A stretch of 9,710 nucleotides of DNA from Planctomycetota bacterium (lineage in GTDB: Bacteria; Planctomycetota; Phycisphaerae; Sedimentisphaerales; SM23-30): positions 1 through 9,710 of the forward strand of contig JAKQBU010000029.1 of NCBI GenBank assembly GCA_029573975.1. The letters run 5' to 3'. Below, one piece after another: positions 1 to 6,018 of this stretch. A program made the translations under genes and the position numbers. Under the pieces are notes generated by a model, which saw nothing but the letters and a program-made list of their open reading frames with translations, did not search any database and was not told the origin of the DNA. Numbering within the stretch: the stretch's first letter is position 1; each line of letters opens with the position of its first letter.

Positions 1-236
1 CCTGTCTCCGCCGTGTGCTTTGGCGGGAAAGAATAAAATGTATGTTCGGTGTTTCTGCCGTTCATGATAAAAAATTCGAGTTCCTGCTGGAAGCCCTGGC
101 TCCAGCCGCTTAATTCATTAACAAAAGTGCGAAAGTTTACAGTATAATCCAATCCTCTTTAATCCATACCATCAGTGACAACTGTCTTGAGTACTCCATC
201 GGGATCCGTGGTTATTTTTTCTTTTCTTTCCTTCAC
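1..236 (-). pseudogene. Fragment of an unrecognised gene, cut by the window edge, with an in-frame stop
   Basis: On the minus strand a frame running to the left edge reads as plausible protein, including VNFRTFVNELSGW, QQELEFFIMNG and FYSFPPKHTAET, with a normal amino-acid mix rather than the low complexity of nearby non-coding frames. The frame stays open from the edge up to a TAA at 159-161. Beyond that stop the same frame continues with ITTDPDG and LKTVVTDGMD, up to a GTG at 234-236. The only start after the stop is a weak TTG at 150-152, with the purine-rich AGAGG directly against it. The simplest reading is one gene broken by a nonsense change whose 5' end has been replaced by the short repeats at 237-257. 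A TTG-started 3' fragment or two separate pieces are also possible. I do not recognise the family and assign no function. Confidence 0.35.
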
Positions 237-473
237 GATCTTCGTGGCCTTCGTGGTTTACATCATTTATTTCTGTCACCATTAAATCCTGTCTATCCCG
301 TTATCCCATTCGACTACGCTCAGGGCAGGCTCTGTCTAAATTATATTTTTCTTGGCGTCTTCGCGTCTTGGCGGGATACCTTCGGACTCTCTCACTTTCT
401 CGCCCATTCCGCAGCGCCCAGCGGAAGCGTCAAATGGGGCATAGGATCGCGGCACAAAAAGGGACTCTTGTCC

Positions 474-505
474 CCGCGTCGATCTCGCCGCAGGCTGTGC
501 CTGCC
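474..505. repeat. 32-bp direct repeat, copy 1, with internal GCAGGC-N3-GCCTGC hairpin
   Basis: This 32-bp segment recurs at 584-615 with a single mismatch (T at 496, C at 606). Its right half is a perfect inverted repeat, GCAGGC (490-495), TGT, GCCTGC (499-504). Confidence 0.85.
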
Positions 506-583
506 TCTGCGGGATATATTGCGGCAAACACCCTCTGTACCCACCAGGCAGTGACCACCGGGAACGTCGATTGGGTCAAACAT

Positions 584-615
584 CCGCGTCGATCTCGCCG
601 CAGGCCGTGCCTGCC
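584..615. repeat. 32-bp direct repeat, copy 2, with internal GCAGGC-N3-GCCTGC hairpin
   Basis: Second copy, 110 bp from the first and identical except at position 606. The hairpin arms are 600-605 and 609-614 around CGT. It lies a few bases beyond the stop of the gamma-subunit gene. It could fold in that operon's transcript, but no T tract follows on the minus strand, so I do not call it a terminator. Confidence 0.85.
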
Positions 616-620
616 GCCCC

Positions 621-1175
621 TCACTGCCGCGCCAACTCGAATCCCCGCCGGATGGCTTCCTCGTTGACCGGCAGGAGATTCTGATGACGCCGCGAAAAAA
701 TATCCGGCAGGCACCGGATTACCTCGTCAAGCTTCAGATAGGTTCGATGCCGCAGATACGCCCCCAGCGCCGCCATATTGGCGCTGCGGACGTTTTTCAG
801 CTCGACGGCAATTTCATCGGCGGGAACCGAAACCACCACGAGATCCGTCCGGTCGGGCCGGCTGGAAATCAAGGAACGGTTGAGCACCAACAGGCCGCCG
901 CTTTTCACCCGCGGCAGGAATTTCCGCAGCGAAGCCTCGTTCATGGCAATCAGCGCATCCGGCCGGCTGATAATCGGGCAGGCAATCCGCTCCTCCCCCA
1001 CAATAATCATGCAGTTGGCGGTCCCGCCCCGCACCTCCGCCCCGTAGGAGGGCATATACGTCACCTCCAGCCCCGACTTCATCGCCGCCTGCGCCAGCAG
1101 CTTGCCAATCACCAGAATTCCCTGTCCCCCGAATCCCGCCATCGTCACTTCTTCATAGATCTTGCCGTTCTTCAT
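621..1175 (-). CDS. vorC: 2-oxoacid:ferredoxin oxidoreductase, gamma subunit
   Basis: This 184-residue protein is the gamma (POR/KOR catalytic gamma domain) subunit of a CoA-dependent 2-oxoacid:ferredoxin oxidoreductase, a cytoplasmic enzyme that decarboxylates 2-oxoacids to acyl-CoA. Near the N-terminus is the family's glycine-rich GFGGQG (14-19), followed by PSYGAEVRGGTANC (42-55), another hallmark, and PDALIAMNE (72-80). Length is normal for the separate gamma subunit of archaeal-type enzymes. It is the last gene of the operon, starting 12 bp after the beta-subunit stop. The ATG at 1175 is preceded by AAAAGGA about 15 nt upstream, which is rather far; an internal ATG (residue 12) would remove part of the first beta strand and is less likely. 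Gamma subunits do not show substrate, so KorC or VorC are both possible; the symbol follows the alpha subunit. Confidence 0.9.
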   Translation of the reverse strand: MKNGKIYEEVTMAGFGGQGILVIGKLLAQAAMKSGLEVTYMPSYGAEVRGGTANCMIIVGEERIACPIISRPDALIAMNEASLRKFLPRVKSGGLLVLNRSLISSRPDRTDLVVVSVPADEIAVELKNVRSANMAALGAYLRHRTYLKLDEVIRCLPDIFSRRHQNLLPVNEEAIRRGFELARQ

Positions 1176-1187
1176 CGGGTTCCCGCT

Positions 1188-1922
1188 TTATCCTTTTAAC
1201 CGGCCCAGGGGGTACACCGGGATCATATCCGATACAATCCACTGCATCGCCTGCCGCGGCGCCATCCGCCAGTAGGTCGGGCAGGGCGACAGCACTTCCA
1301 CCAGGGCCAGCCCCCCGGCTTTACTTATTTGATGCGCAAACGCCTGCGTAATGGCCTTTTTGGTCTTGATCACGTGAGCGGAATTGTGGACCGAACATCG
1401 CTCCACAAAGGTCGCCCCCGGCAGCATCGCCAGCAGTTCCGCCACCTTCAGCGGATACCCTTCCAGCCGGGCCTCGCGGCCGGCCGGCGTGGTGGCCGTC
1501 ACCTGCCGCAGCAGCGTCGTCGGGGCCATCTGGCCGTTGGTCATGCCGTACACGGCGTTATTCACGAAAATTACGGTTATCTGCTCCCCGCGATTAGCCG
1601 CATGCAGAATCTCATTGCCCCCGATCGAAGCCAGATCCCCATCGCCCTGATACGAAAATATCACATGGTCCGGCCGCACCCGCTTCATCCCCGTCGCCAC
1701 CGCCGGTGCCCGCCCGTGGGCTACCTCCACCATATCGACATCCAGATAATTATACGCCAGCACCGCACAGCCGACCGGGGCAATGCCGATGGTTTTCGAC
1801 CGGATCCCCAGCTCCTCGACAATCTCGGCGATCAGACGATGCACAATACCATGCCCGCAGCCGGGGCAATAATGGGTCGAGCAGTCTTTCAAGACTGGCG
1901 TTCGCGCAAAGACGGTTTTCAT
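1188..1922 (-). CDS. vorA: 2-oxoacid:ferredoxin oxidoreductase, TPP-binding beta subunit
   Basis: This 244-residue protein is the beta subunit, which binds thiamine pyrophosphate and one [4Fe-4S] cluster. Visible landmarks are CPGCGHG (19-25), the TPP/Mg site GDGD (93-96), and NNAVYGMTNGQ (121-131), the second half of the TPP motif. Cys19, Cys22, Cys52 and Cys214 (SPCPT) have the spacing of the cluster ligands in Sulfolobus-type oxidoreductases. The ATG at 1922 overlaps the alpha-subunit stop in an ATGA junction, with AAAGGA 8 nt upstream. The frame is open further upstream to 2165, but that extension is alanine/glycine-rich, lies entirely inside the alpha gene and is not family sequence. The 4-bp overlap points to translational coupling with alpha. 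The family is certain; the substrate preference is inferred only. Confidence 0.93.
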   Translation of the reverse strand: MKTVFARTPVLKDCSTHYCPGCGHGIVHRLIAEIVEELGIRSKTIGIAPVGCAVLAYNYLDVDMVEVAHGRAPAVATGMKRVRPDHVIFSYQGDGDLASIGGNEILHAANRGEQITVIFVNNAVYGMTNGQMAPTTLLRQVTATTPAGREARLEGYPLKVAELLAMLPGATFVERCSVHNSAHVIKTKKAITQAFAHQISKAGGLALVEVLSPCPTYWRMAPRQAMQWIVSDMIPVYPLGRLKG

Positions 1923-2995
1923 GCACTCTTTCCTTTCCCCGGCAGCGCCAGCTTTTTGACCCGGTCCAGCACGTCCTCCACTGTGGGCACACCTCCGCCC
2001 ATGCGGCCGTAAAATAAAACCGGCGATTGCCCGCCCACCGCCAGCCGCACGTCCTGAACCATCTGGCCGGCACTCATTTCCACCGCCAGAAACACCCGCG
2101 GCTCCTCCGCCAGCCGGCACAGCGGCTCGTACGGAAAAGGCCACAGCGTAATCGGCCGCAGCCACCCCGCCTTGATGCCCAGCTCCCGGGCCTGCCTGAC
2201 CGCCGAACGCACCGTGCGGGCCATAATACCGTACGCCACTAAAATAATATCGGCATCCTCCACCTGTCCCTGCTCGTAACGGATTTCCTTTTCCGTGATT
2301 CGTTTATACTTTTCCTGAAGTCGCTCATTGAGCCGTTCCAGCACGCCATCCTCCAGAAACAGCGAACGAACGATATTCTGCGGCCGGCCCTCCATACCGG
2401 TCAGAGCCCAGTCCTTGGCCGGCAGCTTCCGCCGCGGCTGCTTTTTATGCAGATCCACCGGCTCCATCATCTGGCCCAGAATCCCATCCCCCAGGATCAT
2501 CACCGGCATCCGGTAGTCATCGGCCAGATCAAAGGCCAGGTGCACGCAATCCGCCAGTTCCTGCACGCTGTCCGGCCCCAGCACAATCATATTATAATCG
2601 CCATGGCCGCCCCCGCGGGTGGCCTGAAAATAATCCGACTGGGAAGGGGCGATATTCCCCAACCCCGGCCCGCCCCGCATGATATTCACAATCACCGCCG
2701 GCAGTTCCGCCCCCGCCAGATAGCTGATGCCCTCCTGCATGAGACTGATACCCGGACTGGACGAAGTGGTCATCGCCCGGGCGCCCACCGCCGCCGCCCC
2801 ATAAACCATATTGATTGCCGCCAGCTCACTTTCACTCTGCAGAAAAACCCGGCCCTCTTCGGGCATCCGGCGGGCCATATACGCCACCACTTCATTCTGG
2901 GGCGTAATCGGATAGCCGAAATAGGCATCCAGCCCCGCCAGTATGGCTGCCTCTGACATGGCCTCGTTGCCGCACATCAACACTTTTTCAGACAC
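1919..2995 (-). CDS. vorB: 2-oxoisovalerate:ferredoxin oxidoreductase (VorB-like) alpha subunit
   Basis: This 358-residue protein is the alpha subunit of a ferredoxin-dependent 2-oxoacid oxidoreductase. It carries the substrate/TPP-contact motif FGYPITP (26-32), QSESELAAINMVYGAA (53-68), SSSPGISL (78-85), IMRGGPGLGN (105-114), a GGGHGDY segment (128-134), and a C-terminal transketolase-like domain (from about 248) ending in RMGGG (331-335). Overall length and wording match the archaeal/bacterial VorB type (2-ketoisovalerate ferredoxin oxidoreductase), which lacks the fused gamma domain of other alpha subunits. The start is a GTG at 2993-2995, with AAAGGA 6 nt upstream; that SD overlaps the stop of the ferredoxin gene 3 bp away. 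The enzyme would turn a branched-chain 2-oxoacid plus CoA into acyl-CoA, CO2 and reduced ferredoxin. 2-oxoglutarate (KorA) is the main alternative. Confidence 0.9.
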   Translation of the reverse strand: MSEKVLMCGNEAMSEAAILAGLDAYFGYPITPQNEVVAYMARRMPEEGRVFLQSESELAAINMVYGAAAVGARAMTTSSSPGISLMQEGISYLAGAELPAVIVNIMRGGPGLGNIAPSQSDYFQATRGGGHGDYNMIVLGPDSVQELADCVHLAFDLADDYRMPVMILGDGILGQMMEPVDLHKKQPRRKLPAKDWALTGMEGRPQNIVRSLFLEDGVLERLNERLQEKYKRITEKEIRYEQGQVEDADIILVAYGIMARTVRSAVRQARELGIKAGWLRPITLWPFPYEPLCRLAEEPRVFLAVEMSAGQMVQDVRLAVGGQSPVLFYGRMGGGVPTVEDVLDRVKKLALPGKGKSA

Positions 2996-2998
2996 TTC

Positions 2999-3262
2999 TT
3001 ATCCTTTGCTAATTGCAGGTTTAACGCTTTTGCCGGCGGGACTGCCTTCGTTGCTATCCCGCATGACCTCAATCGCCGCATCGGGGCACATGACAGCGCA
3101 TAAGGCGCAGCCCGTGCAGTTTGCGGTGTCCTGAACCGTCGCGGGAAAATACCCCATTTTGTTGGCATCCGGAGAAATGACGATGCAGCCCCGGGCACAA
3201 GCCTCCACACAAAGTTCACACCCCTTGCAGCGCTCGGCGTCAATCGTAACTTTTCCTGCCAT
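2999..3262 (-). CDS. vorD: 2x[4Fe-4S] ferredoxin, delta subunit of the oxidoreductase
   Basis: This is an 87-residue bacterial-type ferredoxin with two cluster motifs: C12-x2-C15-x2-C18-x3-C22, with a nearby Cys26, and C49-x2-C52-x2-C55-x3-C59-P60. After the second motif comes a short polar tail without cysteines. It is the first gene of the operon, followed after 3 bp by the alpha-subunit gene, so it is best read as the electron-accepting delta subunit (VorD/KorD) that shuttles electrons from the beta-subunit cluster to soluble ferredoxin. The ATG at 3262 has GGAAGG about 12 nt upstream, a slightly long spacing; no better start exists. A free-standing ferredoxin is possible in principle, but the tight gene order argues for a subunit. 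Confidence 0.88.
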   Translation of the reverse strand: MAGKVTIDAERCKGCELCVEACARGCIVISPDANKMGYFPATVQDTANCTGCALCAVMCPDAAIEVMRDSNEGSPAGKSVKPAISKG

Positions 3263-3326
3263 GAAAAAACTATACCTTCCTTAGCTCGCCTGAGCCGGCG
3301 AAAAATTCAACCGGCATCGATCAAAT

Positions 3327-3348
3327 CCATGAGTAGCTAACTACATGG
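3327..3348. promoter_or_regulatory. Inverted repeat over the predicted vor transcription start
   Basis: CCATG and TAG (3327-3331, 3334-3336) pair with CTA and CATGG (3341-3348) around a CTAA loop, with a two-base AG bulge. The element covers the predicted start point of the minus-strand operon, so it could be an operator or a 5' stem in the transcript. No known regulator site is recognised. Confidence 0.35.
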
Positions 3349-3352
3349 AGGA

Positions 3353-3381
3353 ATTTTACCACCCGGAAATTATTGTTCCAA
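3353..3381 (-). promoter_or_regulatory. Candidate sigma70-type promoter for the vor operon
   Basis: On the minus strand TTGGAA (3381-3376) and TAAAAT (3358-3353) are separated by 17 bp. The predicted transcription start is near 3346, giving a leader of about 84 nt before the ferredoxin ATG. A GCCGG/CCGGC inverted repeat (3294-3315) would fold within that leader. Unverified; based on hexamer match and spacing only. Confidence 0.45.
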
Positions 3382-3408
3382 GAGAAATAATAATTTACCG
3401 GTTTTTGT

Positions 3409-3440
3409 TTGAAAATCGCATTACTTTTTTGCACTATAAT
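3409..3440 (+). promoter_or_regulatory. Weak candidate promoter for the small zinc-ribbon gene
   Basis: TTGAAA (3409-3414) and a perfect TATAAT (3435-3440) lie 55 bp before the ATG at 3495. The spacer is 20 bp, longer than the usual 17, so the -10 box is convincing and the -35 box is not. Confidence 0.35.
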
Positions 3441-3494
3441 GAACATATGCTCATAATGGCTGATGTTTTCTAACCTGTTAAATGGCAAGGACCT

Positions 3495-3767
3495 ATGAAA
3501 GACCCGGATTACATCCTGGAGGTAAGCAGTTGTAAACCAGCCGATGATAAAGACTTATCGCAATCTGCCGAGGCCCAGATCAGTTCCGACCGGGCAAGGG
3601 GCAGAAAGTTCATAAGTGTCTTATTCACATGCTGTAACGTTTACCAACGCATCTACATCAACCAAAACCGCACCGCCTACGAAGGCCATTGCCCCCGCTG
3701 TCTGCGTCCCGTCCGCGTCCGCATCGCCGCCGGCGGGACAGACGCCCGGTTTTTCACTGCCACTTAA
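3495..3767 (+). CDS. Small zinc-ribbon-like protein of unknown function
   Basis: This 90-residue soluble protein has no signal peptide or membrane segment. The first 35 residues are polar and probably disordered. From Arg36 on the sequence looks folded and conserved: GRKFISVLFTCCNVYQRIY (36-54), then HCPRC (65-69), then basic strands (RPVRVRI) and GGTDARFF (80-87). Cys46, Cys47, Cys66 and Cys69 could bind one zinc as a compact ribbon. I recall similar small CC/CxxC proteins with a GGTD-RFF ending in planctomycete genomes, but no function. The ATG has AAGGA 5 nt upstream (GCAAGGACCT). The gene is divergent from the vor operon and ends 19 bp from the convergent hydrolase gene. Nucleic-acid or protein binding would be a guess. 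Confidence 0.72.
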   Translation: MKDPDYILEVSSCKPADDKDLSQSAEAQISSDRARGRKFISVLFTCCNVYQRIYINQNRTAYEGHCPRCLRPVRVRIAAGGTDARFFTAT

Positions 3768-3787
3768 CTATAGCTATAATAATAGTT
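3766..3787. terminator. Weak AT-rich inverted repeat between convergent genes
   Basis: AACTAT (3766-3771) and ATAGTT (3782-3787) flank an AT-rich centre between the stops of the two convergent genes. It could act as a bidirectional terminator, but the stem is short and weak. Confidence 0.2.
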
Positions 3788-4545
3788 TATATTTCCTCAC
3801 CGCGACCGGGGGTCAGCAAAATACATCGAGTGCTAGGGGATTCTTTTTTCAGGCATTCGACGAAAACGGCTGGGGAGCCGCCGTGTTCCATAAAGAGCCA
3901 AAAATGGCAGGGAATAGCTATTTTGGCGCTGCACTGATGAGCGATTTCCGCGGCTTGTTGTTCCGTTAAATTGCCGAAAGCCCCATTAATACAAGGGATT
4001 ATGATTTCCGGTTTCATGGCGATGGCTTCCGCCAGAACTTTGGGATCATTGGAGGTATCGGCGGTGAAATAGATACTGCGGCCGCCGTAGGATATGACGA
4101 AGGCGAGGGCGTCGGGGCTTAGCTGTCCGTGGTCGGCCTGGACGGCTCGGACGGTAACGCCTTTCTTTTCAATGGTTTGTCCAACGGTAATTTGTTCGAA
4201 AGGGGCATTCTTTTCTTTGAGAAAATCCGAACAGGGCTTGGCGGCGATGATGCGGCATTGGGGATTGGACTTCATGATATCGTCGTAACTATCGATGTCT
4301 AAATGATCTGGGTGCTCATGGCTATAAAGCAGCAGGTCAACCTGCAATTCGGAGGGTTGGATGGGTGCCAGGCTAAGGCGGCGGAAACCGACCAGCCGCT
4401 CGACATAGTCGCTCAGATAGGGGTCGATGCATAAGATCGTGCCATTATCGAACTTAAGGACGAAACCGGCACCGGCCAGCCAATACACCAGAATTTTGCC
4501 TTTGGCCGGTTTGTCTTTCCGCACATTTTTTACTTCGAATGCCAT
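3787..4545 (-). CDS. UlaG-like metallo-beta-lactamase-fold hydrolase
   Basis: This 252-residue cytoplasmic protein is an MBL-fold metal-dependent hydrolase of the UlaG-like branch. It shows the N-terminal beta-strand with DPYLSD (41-46), the metal motif SHEHPDHLD (75-83; ligands His76, His78, Asp80, His81), His139 (ADHG), the bridging Asp163 in FTADTS, and a late His214 in PCHFW. The length is shorter than E. coli UlaG (L-ascorbate-6-phosphate lactonase, about 354 residues), so the exact reaction cannot be inferred; related proteins include lactonases and phosphodiesterase-like enzymes. The ATG at 4545 has AAGGAG 6 nt upstream. The gene appears monocistronic, with its own promoter candidate at 4603-4630. 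No sugar-acid pathway genes lie nearby to support an ascorbate role. Confidence 0.85.
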   Translation of the reverse strand: MAFEVKNVRKDKPAKGKILVYWLAGAGFVLKFDNGTILCIDPYLSDYVERLVGFRRLSLAPIQPSELQVDLLLYSHEHPDHLDIDSYDDIMKSNPQCRIIAAKPCSDFLKEKNAPFEQITVGQTIEKKGVTVRAVQADHGQLSPDALAFVISYGGRSIYFTADTSNDPKVLAEAIAMKPEIIIPCINGAFGNLTEQQAAEIAHQCSAKIAIPCHFWLFMEHGGSPAVFVECLKKESPSTRCILLTPGRGEEI

Positions 4546-4602
4546 AGTCAGCTCCTTGTGAATTGATTTTCAACGGCTATTACACTGCGTACTTACCATG
4601 CT

Positions 4603-4630
4603 ATTATGCCATACCGGATTATTTTCGCAA
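4603..4630 (-). promoter_or_regulatory. Candidate extended -10 promoter for the MBL-fold hydrolase
   Basis: On the minus strand TTGCGA (4630-4625), a 16-bp spacer and TGGCATAAT (extended -10, hexamer CATAAT at 4608-4603) lie about 58 bp before the hydrolase ATG. The match is moderate. Confidence 0.35.
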
Positions 4631-4832
4631 GTGCTTATCTTAAATCGAGAAACTACAGTAAGATAGGTGGGCCGGCAGCGGAGCGGGAACTGCAGGCAGA
4701 GGGAAAAGAAGCTGGAAGCGGCTGATTCCGGGGACGAGAAATGGATGTAACTGGTTATTTTACGAGGGCGGCAATCGGCTAGGAGATGGGAAGATAGGGA
4801 TATTGGGCTGAGTTGGTAAATGTTGAACAAAG

Positions 4833-4847
4833 GCAGGCATTGCCTGC
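4833..4847. repeat. GCAGGC-N3-GCCTGC palindrome, third copy in the window
   Basis: GCAGGC ATT GCCTGC has the same perfect arms as those at 490-504 and 600-614, but different flanks on both sides. The recurrence of this hairpin in two separate gene-free stretches suggests a dispersed palindromic family. Confidence 0.7.
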
Positions 4848-4899
4848 ACCACTCGCGCCGCGGGCGTAAATGGGAATATGACGCTCCCGTTGGTCGCTT

Positions 4900-5025
4900 G
4901 AAAATCCTTATTTTTAGTATTGGAAAAACGGCTGTAAGTCCTTATTTTGGTTTTTGGGAAATTGTCGTAAGTCTTTATTTTGGGGGACGGGAAATTGCTG
5001 TAAGTCTTTATTTTAGGTGGAAAGT
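4900..5025. repeat. 33-bp degenerate tandem repeat, about four units
   Basis: Units start near 4900, 4931, 4964 and 4997, spaced 33 bp (34 for the first). Each contains a core like GTAAGTCTTTATTTT followed by a G-rich stretch and GGAAA. The first unit is the most diverged and the last is truncated. Read on the minus strand, the 33-bp period gives an 11-residue K-I-K/R-T-Y-x-x-F periodicity, but there is no credible gene context. Confidence 0.75.
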
Positions 5026-5069
5026 GATAGTCCGATAATAAAGTAGGGATTATAACGATGGTAACGGTT

Positions 5070-5111
5070 GGATAAGATTTTTGGTAAGATGGATAAGAAA
5101 TTTGGTAAGGT
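5070..5111. repeat. 21-bp tandem repeat, two units
   Basis: Two abutting 21-bp units (5070-5090 and 5091-5111) share GGATAAGA, TTTGGTAAG and flanking bases, differing at three positions. They lie about 45 bp beyond the 33-bp array. Confidence 0.7.
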
Positions 5112-5267
5112 TTAATGGTTAGGTTGAGGTGGTAAATGTTGAATAAAGTGTAGTAAAAGATGAAGGTTTTACTATAAAACATGAATGAAACGCAGTAAAA
5201 GTATAGCAAAAGATAGTAAAAAGTGAACGAAGTAGGCACGTGGCATTTTATTAATTCTAATATCTAC

Positions 5268-5283
5268 CCCGATGTACATCGGG
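5268..5283. repeat. Perfect 16-bp palindrome
   Basis: CCCGATGTACATCGGG is perfectly self-complementary with no loop, set in otherwise AT-rich DNA. It could be a dimeric protein-binding site or part of a dispersed repeat. No T tract follows on either strand, so it is not an obvious terminator. Confidence 0.6.
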
Positions 5284-5480
5284 ACTAGACAATGTCAACT
5301 TTTCAAAATTCAAATTTCATAAAAAATTGACAGAGCAAAAAACAAAAATTGGGAGAGGGGGAAGATTGCCTAGGCTGAAATTGGTAGGATGGTTGGGCGG
5401 AGCATACTCCAGGAATATCAAAGAAAAAAATTGAAAACCGGTTCGGCATGGAAAATCGAGAAGTCTGAGGAATTATCTAC

Positions 5481-5509
5481 TTGACAGAATGGATGGAAAG
5501 AATTATACT
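5481..5509 (+). promoter_or_regulatory. Near-consensus sigma70 promoter upstream of the secreted-protein genes
   Basis: TTGACA (5481-5486) and TATACT (5504-5509) are separated by exactly 17 bp, the best promoter match in the window. The predicted start is near 5516, leaving a leader of about 515 nt before the first secreted-protein ATG at 6032. The leader would carry a CTTACGA/TCGTAAG stem-loop (5543-5571) and several other inverted repeats. Confidence 0.6.
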
Positions 5510-5680
5510 GAATTTACATAATCTTAACATAAGAAAAATCTACTTACGAGGCGTTATTGCATCGTCGTAAGGAATATTGTTGCAAATGTAATAGTCACGA
5601 GTCAATTATCAGGAAAATGAAGGCGAGCGAGCGGCAGTTGTTCCGGGATCATCGTCATCTTTATCGAGTGAAATAAATTA

Positions 5681-5692
5681 GACGCCAGCGTC
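5681..5692. promoter_or_regulatory. GACG-N4-CGTC box 1
   Basis: GACG CCAG CGTC, followed by AAAA. It has the same arm sequence and spacing as the box at 5757-5768, which starts 76 bp downstream. Confidence 0.4.
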
Positions 5693-5753
5693 AAAAACTC
5701 TTCGATCCCTTGTTATTGAGGATCCAGAGCCTTTTTGGATCTTACTATTGACT

Positions 5754-5771
5754 TTTGACGGTTCCGTCAAA
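5754..5771. promoter_or_regulatory. GACG-N4-CGTC box 2 within a perfect TTTGACGG/CCGTCAAA palindrome
   Basis: TTTGACGG (5754-5761), TT, CCGTCAAA (5764-5771) are perfect 8-bp arms. The core GACG-N4-CGTC-AAA repeats box 1. This is compatible with a dimeric regulator binding twice upstream of the secreted-protein genes. Confidence 0.45.
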
Positions 5772-6018
5772 TTAGGCAAGTAAAAATTTCTGCCGGAGAA
5801 ATATAAAAATATTAGAAAGGAGGTGAGTCACAACTGACGGAGAGAAAGAAAGCGGAAAACAGGAAGGCCGGAACATTTTATTGATTCATTACAGGAAAGG
5901 AGAAAAATTACAATAATTACAGAAACAAAGGAAATTTCAGAGTGTAAAGTATTACAAGTTACAAGTTTATGATATTGGAGGATTTCGTAATGAAAAAGGT
6001 TAAAAAAACAGAAACTCC

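Larger units (their letters stand above)
237..620. other. Gene-free stretch with short degenerate tandem repeats
   Basis: No credible gene is visible; open frames here are arginine- and proline-rich and mutually overlapping. Two 9-bp tandem units (CTTCGTGGC/CTTCGTGGT) lie at 240-257, and three degenerate 8-bp units (CTTGGCGT, CTTCGCGT, CTTGGCGG) at 351-374. An inverted repeat TTCCGC/GCGGAA lies at 407-426. A 32-bp direct repeat occupies the right half and is listed separately. The stretch lies downstream of the oxidoreductase operon, but I see no stem-loop with a T tract on the minus strand that would clearly end that operon. Confidence 0.6.
4631..5480. other. Gene-free, AT-rich repeat-bearing stretch
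   Basis: No convincing gene is visible on either strand. Frames open here are made of Tyr, Phe, Ser and Pro repeats caused by the underlying DNA repeats and lack Shine-Dalgarno sites. The stretch holds a 23-bp direct repeat (4810-4832 and 5126-5148, two mismatches), a GCAGGC-ATT-GCCTGC hairpin (4833-4847), a 33-bp tandem array, a 21-bp tandem pair and a perfect 16-bp palindrome, all listed separately. Confidence 0.65.
5510..5968 (+). other. Long putative 5' leader with stem-loops and Shine-Dalgarno-like motifs
   Basis: No gene is visible. Inverted repeats are CTTACGA/TCGTAAG (5543-5571), GACGC/GCGTC (5681-5692), GATCCA/TGGATC (5721-5741) and TTTGACGG/CCGTCAAA (5754-5771). Strong SD-like sequences occur at 5816-5826 (AAAGGAGGTGA) and 5896-5902 (AAAGGAG) without an ATG at usable distance. 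No riboswitch family I know is recognisable. Confidence 0.5.

Noticed and set aside
684..1199. Long plus-strand frame opposite the gamma-subunit gene
   Set aside because: It is a His/Arg/Pro-rich antisense shadow of a gene with unmistakable family motifs on the other strand.
1329..2012. Long plus-strand frame opposite the beta-subunit gene
   Set aside because: It is an Arg/His-rich antisense shadow with no domain and no ribosome site, typical of GC-rich coding DNA.
1923..2165. Upstream extension of the beta-subunit frame
   Set aside because: It lies wholly within the alpha-subunit gene, is Ala/Gly-rich, and is not family sequence. ATG 1922 has a good ribosome site and the typical ATGA overlap.
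4760..5239. Minus-strand open frame of 159 codons across the repeat block
   Set aside because: It has a GTG start with no ribosome site, a Tyr/Phe/Pro/Ser composition dictated by DNA repeats, and no recognisable domain. Kept only as a repeat observation.
5570..5700. Possible riboswitch in the long leader
   Set aside because: I could not match the conserved core of any riboswitch class I know, so no call is made.
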